From Brevibacillus reuszeri (GTDB lineage Bacteria > Bacillota > Bacilli > Brevibacillales > Brevibacillaceae): a stretch of 64,000 nt of DNA. The stretch lies in the NCBI RefSeq assembly GCF_001187725.1, contig NZ_LGIQ01000009.1:2107493-2171492 (forward strand). The letters are read 5' to 3'. Below, piece by piece: positions 5,932-13,105 of the stretch (positions are counted from its first letter, which is position 1; each line of letters starts with the position of its first letter). The notes beneath the pieces are model-generated. The model did not search any database, was not told the DNA's origin, and saw only the letters and a list, made by a program, of their open reading frames with translations. A program made the translations under genes and the position numbers.

Positions 5932-6795
5932 CTAGAGGGTGTTGATTGCTTTCGTTAGTTGAGTCAAGTCCGTATGGGTATAGATGCTGGTTACATTTAA
6001 AGAGGAATGTCCCAGTAGCTTTTGAATATGAACCAGATTGACATCCTTTTTCACTAGCTGGCTGGCAAAGCTGTGGCGCAATATATGTGCCGTTACCTTC
6101 TTCTTCCACCCCAGTTTTTGCACAGCCTCTGATATAACTTTGTTGACATATACAGGAGATAGCTTGCCAGTCTTTTGTGTGCAAAAGTAGATAGCTGATC
6201 CTGTAACAGGGCGATCATCTTGTATGTAGGCTTCCAGATGAGGCAGCAGACGGTCTGAGATCGGTATGGTGCGGTCCTTGTTCCCTTTCCCTGCCTTGAC
6301 GTGAATGACGCGATTATCGAGGTCTACGTCATCTAATGTGAGATGGAGGCACTCCGATATACGCAATCCGGTCATATACAGAACTCTGACAACTAAACGA
6401 ATGAGAGCATGATCAATCTTATGTATTAACAGCTCTGCTTCTGACTCAGTGAGGTATGTCCGTTCCTTGCGTTGCAATGATACTCGTTCTACAGACAGGG
6501 CAACATTTCGAGCAACCAACTCTTTTTTGTAAGCATAAGTAAAGAAGGAACGAAGCGTATGTAAATTGCGAGAACGGCTCGCCGGGGCATAATTACGTGC
6601 TTCCTTTAAATAAAGGAGAAAGTCTTCGATATCGTTTGTAGTGACTTCATCTATGTAAATATCGCAGTTGTATTTGTCCTCTAGAAAACGTATAAATGAA
6701 TGCAAATCCTTTTGATAGCCTGTGATGGTTTCTTCGCTACGACCAATTGAGGACAGGTATTGGATAAAGCTCTGTACGACGTTCTTCAATAACAT
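5932..6795 (-). CDS. Tyrosine site-specific recombinase, XerC/XerD type
   Basis: The protein has 287 residues, close to the 295-300 of Xer proteins. The N-terminal half is the SAM-like core-binding domain (QSFIQYLSSIGRSEETITGYQKDL). The C-terminal catalytic domain shows R in TGLRISECLHL, the HxxR box HILRHSFAS, the LGHSS histidine and the nucleophile tyrosine in TSIYTHTDL, so it looks active. AGAAGGTGA precedes the ATG. It strand-exchanges DNA at short inverted sites. Its position beside a start-less surface-gene segment suggests that it inverts or exchanges surface-protein sequences rather than resolving chromosome dimers, but a housekeeping Xer role is not excluded from sequence alone. Confidence 0.9.
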   Translation of the reverse strand: MLLKNVVQSFIQYLSSIGRSEETITGYQKDLHSFIRFLEDKYNCDIYIDEVTTNDIEDFLLYLKEARNYAPASRSRNLHTLRSFFTYAYKKELVARNVALSVERVSLQRKERTYLTESEAELLIHKIDHALIRLVVRVLYMTGLRISECLHLTLDDVDLDNRVIHVKAGKGNKDRTIPISDRLLPHLEAYIQDDRPVTGSAIYFCTQKTGKLSPVYVNKVISEAVQKLGWKKKVTAHILRHSFASQLVKKDVNLVHIQKLLGHSSLNVTSIYTHTDLTQLTKAINTL

Positions 6796-6852
6796 TAACT
6801 AATTCACCTTCTGGTAGTAATTGCTCTTAACCACCATTATTGTCCTGGACAT

Positions 6853-6902
6853 AAAAAAATAGACGACAAACAAAGAGGAATCTCGATGTTTGTCGTCTAG
6901 GT
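6853..6902 (-). terminator. Terminator of the minus-strand surface-protein segment
   Basis: On the minus strand TAGACGACAAACA pairs with TGTTTGTCGTCTA (13 bp), followed by TTTTTTT. A second hairpin (GAGGGAG/CTCCCTC, about 6910-6932) lies between it and the stop codon. Confidence 0.88.
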
Positions 6903-6957
6903 GATGGTTAGGAGGGAGTTATCAGGCTCCCTCGTGTCATACGTTTAGGTAGTAAAC

Positions 6958-8706
6958 TTACTTAGAGAGTGTTGCCAATGCTTCAGCAACAGTAGCGAAG
7001 TCATCATTTGTTGTATCAGCATCGGAGCGTTTTACTTGAAGTGCTTCAAAGATGGATGTAGCAGCTTCAATTGTGAAAGAACCGTTTGCATATACAGAAG
7101 TATTTTGCAGTTCTTCTACTTTAGTAGTTACTTCATCACCGTAAGCTGCTTCCAGATCGTCGATGAAAACATCGAACGCTGCGCGCATTTCAGTGATGTT
7201 TTTCGCGCTGTTAATTCCGTTGATGTATCCTTCGTACTCAGATACAGCAGCAGTCAGAGCAGCAGATACTTCAGCGGCAGATGTGAATGCTTCGCTTCTG
7301 CCTTCGCCGTGGTTAACCCAGAAAGTAGAGATTACTTCTGCGCGTTTTTTGCTACCAACGTTGATATAAGCATCGTTAGCGAAAGTTGCTACAAAGCTTG
7401 TAACAGCTTCTTCGATGTTGGATTTTGTAGCAGTGTTGATTGCAGCAACCAAAGCTGCTTCGCTTTGTGCTTTGTTTACGCCATCAACAAAAGCTTGGAT
7501 CTCAGTTACCGTTGTGAAAGTTTTACCTGTCAGAGCGGCAAAGTAAGCTGCTTCGTTAGCATCTGCAACCTTTTTCAGGCCAAGTACAGAAGATTTCAAA
7601 GCTGTGAGCAATGCAGGAGCATCAACTGCTTTGTTTACTGCATCAATAGCGGATGTATTTACAGTCGCATTGACTTGTTTCACAAAGCTTTGCAGTTGAG
7701 CTACAGTTGCGAATTTAAAGCCTTCTGCTTGTGCATCTACTTGAGCTTTGTAAGCATCAGCGTTAGCATCTACAACTTCAACCAGTGCGAGGTCAGCAGA
7801 TTTGATAGCTGTCAAAAGACCAGCTGCATCTGGAGCTGCATTAACTGCAACCAGTGCAGTCACTACATCCAGGCGTTTGCCCAGATCAACTTCTACTTTA
7901 TCATCAGCGATTCCGTTGTCATAAGCTGCGAGCAGGGATGCAGCAGCTGTAACGCTATCAGTTGTAACTGCTGCTTCTGCTGCTACAACCAATTTTGTTA
8001 CCTCAGCACCGTTTACAGTGTCAATGATAGCTTGTACGTCTGTTTTTGTTGCAATAGTTTGGGAAGCGATAGCTGTGTGGTATTTAGCAGCCAGGCTTGG
8101 TGTACCTTCAATTACAGCATTGCCACCGTCATGAGCAAGGCCGATAACACGTTGTACGCCCAATTTTTCCAATGCATCCAAGAGAGCTACTGGACCATTA
8201 GCAGATTTTACAGCAGCGATTTTTTCGCCAATAGCAGTTCCAGCAGCCGCGTTAACACGATCTACAGCTGCTTGGATCAGTTCGCGGCTAGAAACGAAGC
8301 TCTTGCCGATCTCTGTAACGTATTCAGCAGCCAAAGTGGAGTCGATAGCTTTCAGTCCCAGAACAGGAGCTTCAAGAGCTGCGACGATGTTAGAGGAGTT
8401 AGCTGCTTTTACTGCAGCAATTGCGTTAGCAAGACCATTTGCGGAGAAATCAAATGCTACACTCTCAACATCGTTTACTTTCAGGCTTCCGGATTTTCCA
8501 TCTAAAGAAACGCTCAGTACATATGTTTTTTCAGTGCCAGCCTTCAATTGAACACCAGAAATAGCTACAGCTTCTTCGCCAAGAGTAACGTTGAATTTGT
8601 CAGCAGTTACATTAGCAACAGGTGCTGCCAGAGTAACTTCAACGCTAGTAAGGGTAATAGCACTAACCCTTACAAGAATTTCAAATCGTTCATCAATTCC
8701 AGAAAC
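6958..8706 (-). pseudogene. Start-less surface-protein coding segment (putative silent cassette)
   Basis: The frame is open from 8706 to a TAA at 6958-6960 (582 codons). There is no ATG, GTG or TTG before the TTG at 8547, which falls inside a domain and has no ribosome binding site. The first part (VSAITLTSVEVTL...VTADKFNVTLGEEAVAISGVQL) is the classic start of an Ig-like domain of S-layer proteins. The rest is several alanine-rich helical repeats of about 65 residues (LTALKS-VLGLKKVADANEAAY, TTVTEIQAFVDGVNKA) like the 5' exon at the window start. Codons are clean and there are no internal stops, so it looks maintained rather than decaying. A strong terminator follows it. I infer a C-terminal cassette expressed only after recombination with a start-bearing copy. 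Assembly error or simple 5' deletion are alternatives. Confidence 0.65.
8648..8673. other. Inverted repeat at the edge of the start-less cassette, possible recombinase crossover site
   Basis: GTAAGGGT (8648-8655) and ACCCTTAC (8666-8673) are perfect 8-bp inverted arms around the 10-bp asymmetric spacer AATAGCACTA. On the minus strand it codes VRVSAITL, the conserved opening of the Ig-like domain. Arm and spacer sizes suit a tyrosine recombinase core site. No second copy was found in this window; a partner would be expected in an expressed surface gene. Confidence 0.4.
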
Positions 8707-8728
8707 TTACTTGTATTCTGGTTTTTTT
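8698..8728 (+). terminator. Plus-strand terminator beyond the cassette edge
   Basis: CCAGAA and TTCTGG around ACTTACTTGTA, then seven T. No plus-strand gene now runs into it. It would serve a reading frame entering from the inverted-repeat side, or simply insulates. Confidence 0.55.
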
Positions 8729-8843
8729 GTTATTCTGTTACTCTTTCATTTGTAGAAAAAAGGAATATGGTTGATGCTATTTACTAAGTAATGGAAAACC
8801 CTGCAATTTGGAAGTGATGTAGTCATTTTATTAGAATGGATTT

Positions 8844-8879
8844 AGGAAAAAACCTTTCTTTAGTTAGGGTTTTTTCAAT
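8844..8879. terminator. Terminator-like hairpin ahead of cheY
   Basis: GGAAAAAACC and GGGTTTTTTC form an A/T-rich stem around TTTCTTTAGTTA. It could act on either strand. The remaining 8707-8957 spacer shows no gene. Confidence 0.45.
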
Positions 8880-8957
8880 CGCCGATTTGCTACAATGTCA
8901 GGAAAAGACCGTGGTAGAGAAAAAATTTGTCATGACAGAAAGGGTATAGCCAAGCCT

Positions 8958-9320
8958 ATGAAACGAATAATGATTGTAGATGACGCGGCATTTATGCGAG
9001 GGATATTAAAGGACACGATATTAAAAACTGGTTGTGACGTTGTAGCGGAAGCGAAAAACGGGGAAGAGGCAGTGATGCTCTACAAGCAGTTCAAACCTGA
9101 TCTCGTTACGATGGACATTACGTTGCCAGGTATGGATGGAATCACTGCATTAAAAGAAATACGGGCTTATGACCCCAAAGCAAAAGTAATCATGTGTTCG
9201 GCGATGGGTCAACAAGTGATGGTGGTGAATGCACTTCAGGCAGGGGCCAAAGACTTTCTTGTAAAACCCTTTCTTAGTGAACGAGTAAAAGACTCCATCA
9301 TGAAAGTATTAGCGATATAG
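8958..9320 (+). CDS. cheY: Stand-alone CheY-type response regulator
   Basis: This 120-residue receiver domain has no output domain. The acidic pair VDD (about residues 7-9), the phospho-acceptor Asp53 in LVTMDITLPG, the Ser/Thr in MCSAMG and Lys103 in FLVKPF are all present. That is the full CheY signature, and the length equals B. subtilis CheY. Start ATG 8958 is preferred over the upstream in-frame codon at 8895, because the extension is not CheY-like; the ribosome binding site is modest (AGAAAGGG, about 14 bases away). It probably diffuses to the flagellar switch, but no kinase is adjacent. B. subtilis-type cheY normally sits inside the large fla/che operon, so this may be an extra paralogue. 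Confidence 0.85.
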   Translation: MKRIMIVDDAAFMRGILKDTILKTGCDVVAEAKNGEEAVMLYKQFKPDLVTMDITLPGMDGITALKEIRAYDPKAKVIMCSAMGQQVMVVNALQAGAKDFLVKPFLSERVKDSIMKVLAI

Positions 9321-9629
9321 AGGAGACAGAGGACTGGATATAAGGAAAAGAATCAATCAGCTTAAATAAAATCCGCATGCAGTGTAAGACGTAAATGACA
9401 TAGCTTGAAATAGCTCTGCCTTTCGGTTCGTAGCCTGGAGGCTTTTTTTGTGACTTCTCGCGATCTTATACGAAACATTTCGTTCAAAAAAGCGTCTATA
9501 TAATGAAGGGATTTGTTTTAAAGGGAGAATAATGCAACTGAATGTATTGTCTGAACAAAAAAAGTCGGCTGAACGCGTCAGCCGACAAATAGGTAAATCC
9601 CCAAGATATTTGTTTAGACATGGATTATT
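9321..9629. other. Intergenic region after cheY
   Basis: It holds a weak hairpin (AGCC-TGGA-GGCT, 9432-9443) followed by seven T that probably ends cheY. A strong minus-strand terminator follows (separate entry). No further gene is seen. Confidence 0.4.
9562..9594 (-). terminator. Strong hairpin, terminator on the minus strand
   Basis: GTCGGCTGA and TCAGCCGAC (9-bp stem, 5-nt loop) are followed on the minus strand by TTTTTTT. It lies 35 bases downstream of the small minus-strand ORF at 9630-9701. Confidence 0.75.
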
Positions 9630-9701
9630 TTACCAATAAAGGTTTGATATGTAAAACGGAAATTGCACACTGCCTGCCATTCCTTGACATTGAATAGGCA
9701 T
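9630..9701 (-). CDS. Candidate 23-codon small ORF
   Basis: An ATG at 9701 is preceded by TTAGGAT with 7-base spacing. The frame codes a short Gln/Phe/Tyr-containing peptide starting MPIQCQGMAG and ending at 9630. An otherwise unexplained minus-strand terminator lies 35 bases downstream, which is the main argument that something is transcribed here. No family is recognised. A small RNA covering the same region is an equal alternative. Confidence 0.3.
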   Translation of the reverse strand: MPIQCQGMAGSVQFPFYISNLYW

Positions 9702-9808
9702 ACAGGTATCCTAACAAATATTACACATCCTTTGTTTCCGTTTTATCTGTGCCTTGGTGACTCCTTGATAAAGCTTGATTATGAGCGGAGAATGCCAAGT
9801 TTTCTATG

Positions 9809-9836
9809 TTGCAAAAGGATGTCACTATGCTATAGT
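9809..9836 (+). promoter_or_regulatory. Probable sigma-A promoter of the SLAP gene trio
   Basis: TTGCAA (9809-9814), a 16-bp spacer and TATAGT (9831-9836) lie 55 bases ahead of the first SLAP start. Confidence 0.5.
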
Positions 9837-9890
9837 GAATGACGAACAGAACTCTATATATAGATGTAGAGAAAAGTGGGGAGCGAGACT

Positions 9891-10835
9891 ATGTTATCCT
9901 TCTTGAAGAAAATAACGGGGAAAACACCGACAACGCAAGAGGTGCGTGAACAGGTTCAGGAGGAGTCCATTTTGTCCGCTTCTGATACCGAACAGTCACA
10001 TCAGGAAAAGCAGGAAAAAAATGCGGGATCTACTGGAATCGTGACTACTCTTTCCTTGCATTCATCTTGGAAGGCAAAGCTCAGCCAGCAGGAGCAATAT
10101 GCGCTCTCCTTTATGGCCCAGGAGCTTGCTCCACTGGAAGCAGGGAATATCTCTCTGGCTGGTACGTCCATCGTTCCACATGATGCAGGTGTAGAAGTGA
10201 CGGCGTTTGTACGAAACAGTACAGATCGCCCTATACTTTTGAGAGAGATGACACTGGTGGTATTGTTCGGGGATCAACAGCTGTTCACCCGCCAAACCTT
10301 TGATTTGGGCGAGGTAGGGGAAATTCCGCCGCGTTCTGCAAGACCGTGGTCGTTTGTATTTGCTCGGGAGCATTTTTTACAACTTGATATATTACTGACA
10401 AACTGGAAAATTGCCTTTGAGCTGGCGCAGAAAAAAATGGTACTTCCATCACAGCTGGAGCTGGAAGAGTCCTGGATTAAAGCGCTGACTGATGAACAGA
10501 AAAATTCTCTGATTGAGCTGGCAAAGAATCTGCCGGCATTAAAAGAGGGAGAAGTCAATTTTCAAAGTATGCAACTGCACCGAGCTGAGGATGGTGCGAT
10601 TCATGTGATGCTTTTGATTCGCAATGGTTCTGCTCAATCCCTTTCATTTGAACAGCTTCCTCTCGCCCTTTATGACGCGACCGGTGACAAGGTTGCAGAA
10701 GGTGCGTTTCAACTGAACCTTACTGTCAATGCAAACACAAGCAAGCCGTGGATGTTTATTTATCCGCCGGAGATGATCCAAAAAGCAGAACCGGATTTTT
10801 CAGGTTGGAAAGTAGGATTGCCTCAAGGCTCTTAG
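9891..10835 (+). CDS. SLAP-domain accessory S-layer assembly protein, paralogue 1
   Basis: The 314-residue soluble protein begins MLSFLKKITGK and has no signal peptide. It holds two SLAP-type domains, about residues 55-170 and 195-310. The first has the family hallmark F-RN-TDR (FVRNSTDRPILLREM) and an IPPRSARPWSFVF segment; the second has LIRNGSAQSLSFE and NTSKPWMFIYP. The family works with an accessory Sec (SecA2-type) pathway in exporting or assembling S-layer proteins, as shown for B. anthracis SlaP. I chose ATG 9891 (GGGGAG six bases upstream) over GTG 9876, because paralogue 2 starts with the equivalent MFSFMKNFFGK. It is first of three tandem paralogues. Confidence 0.8.
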   Translation: MLSFLKKITGKTPTTQEVREQVQEESILSASDTEQSHQEKQEKNAGSTGIVTTLSLHSSWKAKLSQQEQYALSFMAQELAPLEAGNISLAGTSIVPHDAGVEVTAFVRNSTDRPILLREMTLVVLFGDQQLFTRQTFDLGEVGEIPPRSARPWSFVFAREHFLQLDILLTNWKIAFELAQKKMVLPSQLELEESWIKALTDEQKNSLIELAKNLPALKEGEVNFQSMQLHRAEDGAIHVMLLIRNGSAQSLSFEQLPLALYDATGDKVAEGAFQLNLTVNANTSKPWMFIYPPEMIQKAEPDFSGWKVGLPQGS

Positions 10836-10925
10836 ACTTGAAAGGTCGATTTGCTCGTGCAGAAATACATCTTAAAGATTGATGAAGAAGCTTCGTTCGT
10901 GCTCGGACGGTGAAGGAGGTAACCC

Positions 10926-11888
10926 ATGTTTTCTTTTATGAAGAATTTTTTCGGGAAAGATCCAAAAGATCGTTCCAACGAAGAGTTAAAAAAAGAAATT
11001 CAGGAAGAATCAAAAATTGAGGCTACTGAACTGAAGGAAAGTGAAGTAGAAATAGAAGAGGCGGAATCTGCCCCTCAAAATACGAATTCTGGCAACTTGA
11101 TTCATACAGAGCTGTCCCTGCACCCGATGTGGGAGCAAGAGCTGGACGCTGAGAAGATATACACGCTTCGCTTTTTGCAAGCTGAATTGCCTGATATGGT
11201 GAGAGGCTTGGTCAGCGTGACTGGATTTAGTATGGTTCCGAACCCAAATGGCCTCGTAGTGGCCATGTTTTTCCGGAACTCAACAGATCGTACTGTGCGG
11301 ATCAAAAATATTCGTCTGGCGATCTATCTGGATGACGAGCCTTTTGCACGGATGAGAGTAGACCTCTCTGATATAGGTCCAATTCCAGCACATACAAGCC
11401 GCCCATGGGAGATACTGTTCCCGGAAGAAAGCTACCTGCATGACAACTTCTCCTTCAGCCGTTGGAAAGTAGTGATGAAAGCAGGGAACAGCACACATGT
11501 ATGGCCATCCACTCTTGAGCTTGATCCAGAGATGGAGAAGCGCATGACCGATCGTCAAAAAGAAAAGCTGGAAAAATTGGCGTTTTCATTGCCGGTGATT
11601 CCGATTCATACTGTAGAAATTACTGGCTTTGACATCGGTAAAACGAAAGAAGGCCATGTAGTAGCTGCCATGCTGTTCAGAAATGGTATGACTTCGGAGT
11701 ATCGACCAGACAAATTGAAGGTTAAGATTTCGGATGCTGATGGAGATGTAGTGGCACAAGGTACCATGGACACGAGCAAGATTCGTGTGAAGGCAGGCCA
11801 CAGCCGCCCTTGGCTGGTTGTATTCCCGCCAAACGTAGTCAAAAAGCCAGATGCTAACCTGCGTAGATGGGTTCTTGAAGTAGAATAA
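10926..11888 (+). CDS. SLAP-domain accessory S-layer assembly protein, paralogue 2
   Basis: The 320-residue protein starts after a perfect GAAGGAGG. It has a charged Glu-rich N-terminal linker (residues 20-55), then two SLAP domains with FFRNSTDRTVRIKNIRLA and LFRNGMTSEYRPDKLKV, each ending in a ...SRPW... strand (TSRPWEILFP, HSRPWLVVFP). The first domain follows the TELSLHPMW motif shared with paralogue 1. Cytoplasmic, with no signal peptide. It is about 90 bases behind paralogue 1 and 40 ahead of paralogue 3, probably one operon. The role in S-layer export is inferred from family and from the SLH protease downstream. Confidence 0.8.
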   Translation: MFSFMKNFFGKDPKDRSNEELKKEIQEESKIEATELKESEVEIEEAESAPQNTNSGNLIHTELSLHPMWEQELDAEKIYTLRFLQAELPDMVRGLVSVTGFSMVPNPNGLVVAMFFRNSTDRTVRIKNIRLAIYLDDEPFARMRVDLSDIGPIPAHTSRPWEILFPEESYLHDNFSFSRWKVVMKAGNSTHVWPSTLELDPEMEKRMTDRQKEKLEKLAFSLPVIPIHTVEITGFDIGKTKEGHVVAAMLFRNGMTSEYRPDKLKVKISDADGDVVAQGTMDTSKIRVKAGHSRPWLVVFPPNVVKKPDANLRRWVLEVE

Positions 11889-11928
11889 ACGGTTTACTTT
11901 TTTGTCGCAGGAATGAGGAGGTTGACAT

Positions 11929-12924
11929 ATGAGCTGGTTACTGGAGAATTGGTTTGGTTCCAAAGAAAGCTTGGAACAGGTGAGAGAAGATATTCACGAG
12001 CATTTGCATAAAGAGGTTTATTTGGGGTTATCCGGAATTGATCATCCTGAGCAGTCCGCGAACCGTGTTGAATCCAAAGAGCTGTTTTTACTCTTGAACG
12101 GCCCATGGGACAATCAATTGGAAGAAGCTGAGCAGGAGCTGCTGCAATACGTGCATGACGAGCTTCCTTCTGTTGTTCGTGATGAACTAGGCGTTTTTCC
12201 TTTCTATACACAAACGACCAATGACGGATATTTGGTTCTTACCTTTATCCGGAATGCAACGGACCGCAATGTATTGTTGCAAAAGCTTCCTTTGACCCTC
12301 GTAACGACAGATGGGGTAGAAGTTGCACAGAAGACATTTGATCTGCTTGCTACGGGTCCAGTTGGAGATATGACTAGCCGACCGGTAGAGTTTATGTTCC
12401 GCTGGGATGAGTTTAGCTTTATTCCGGAAAAAGAGGTACCTCTGACTTTGACCTACAAAAAGCCGGAGACAAACCAAGCCGAGAAAAACCATGAGCTGAA
12501 TGTAGGGTTGTCTTCCTCCGAGACGGATCACTACATGAAGAAAGCAGCGGAAGAGACACCTGTAAAAACGGGTGAGGTTGACCTGCAAGTGCTCGATATC
12601 AGCAAAGGTGTAGACAACGGTTTGAAAGTCGTTGTTGTATTCCGCAATGGCTTGGAAAAACGTCTGGAGTTTACAGAAGTACCGATTATTGTGCATGATA
12701 AGGCAGGGGAAACCGTTGCACGGGTGAGTTATACCCTGCAAAATATGAAGGTAGAGGCGAATAGTCAGCGGGTATGGGCATTCGACATTCCGTCTTCTTC
12801 GATGAAGCAGCAAGGGGTAGATGTAGCAGAGTTGACTGCTTATATCCCAAAAGCACAACCAAGAAAAAAAGCGGAAACATTCGTCGTTCCGGAAATGGAT
12901 GATAACAAAGGATTGCTGCAGTAA
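11929..12924 (+). CDS. SLAP-domain accessory S-layer assembly protein, paralogue 3
   Basis: The 331-residue protein, behind GAGGAGG, begins MSWLLENWFGSKESLEQVRED. The two SLAP domains are more diverged: FIRNATDRNVLLQKLPLTL and VFRNGLEKRLEFTEVPIIV, separated by a Glu/Lys-rich linker around residue 185. The C-terminal tail of about 25 residues, basic then acidic (QPRKKAETFVVPEMDDNKG), is absent from the other two. Three unequal copies suggest division of labour, or a hetero-oligomer serving different S-layer clients, but that is inference. Confidence 0.75.
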   Translation: MSWLLENWFGSKESLEQVREDIHEHLHKEVYLGLSGIDHPEQSANRVESKELFLLLNGPWDNQLEEAEQELLQYVHDELPSVVRDELGVFPFYTQTTNDGYLVLTFIRNATDRNVLLQKLPLTLVTTDGVEVAQKTFDLLATGPVGDMTSRPVEFMFRWDEFSFIPEKEVPLTLTYKKPETNQAEKNHELNVGLSSSETDHYMKKAAEETPVKTGEVDLQVLDISKGVDNGLKVVVVFRNGLEKRLEFTEVPIIVHDKAGETVARVSYTLQNMKVEANSQRVWAFDIPSSSMKQQGVDVAELTAYIPKAQPRKKAETFVVPEMDDNKGLLQ

Positions 12925-12929
12925 TCTAA

Positions 12930-12965
12930 GGAACCCTTTTTGCCACAGGTGAAAAGGGTTTTTCT
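12930..12965 (+). terminator. Terminator of the SLAP operon
   Basis: AACCCTTTTT and AAAAGGGTT around GCCACAGGTG, followed by a T run. Confidence 0.8.
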
Positions 12966-13105
12966 ACAATCAGAGTATTCCAAAAAATGGATAGTCGGGG
13001 TTGCATGTCGCCTATGACATCCGCTATGCTAAATAGGAACGATACTACCTGAATTCCTTTAGACTGCGCGTCAAAGCAGGAGAGAGAAGGAAGGACTGTT
13101 TTTAA

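Noticed and set aside
7036..8505. 489-codon plus-strand ORF
   Set aside because: It is the exact antisense of the alanine-rich surface cassette; its Cys/Ser/Phe-rich composition is what reversed GCT/GCA/GAA codons produce. No ribosome site.
9412..9452. Riboswitch after cheY (GCCTTTCGGTT...)
   Set aside because: No conserved riboswitch core could be matched; best explained as a weak terminator.
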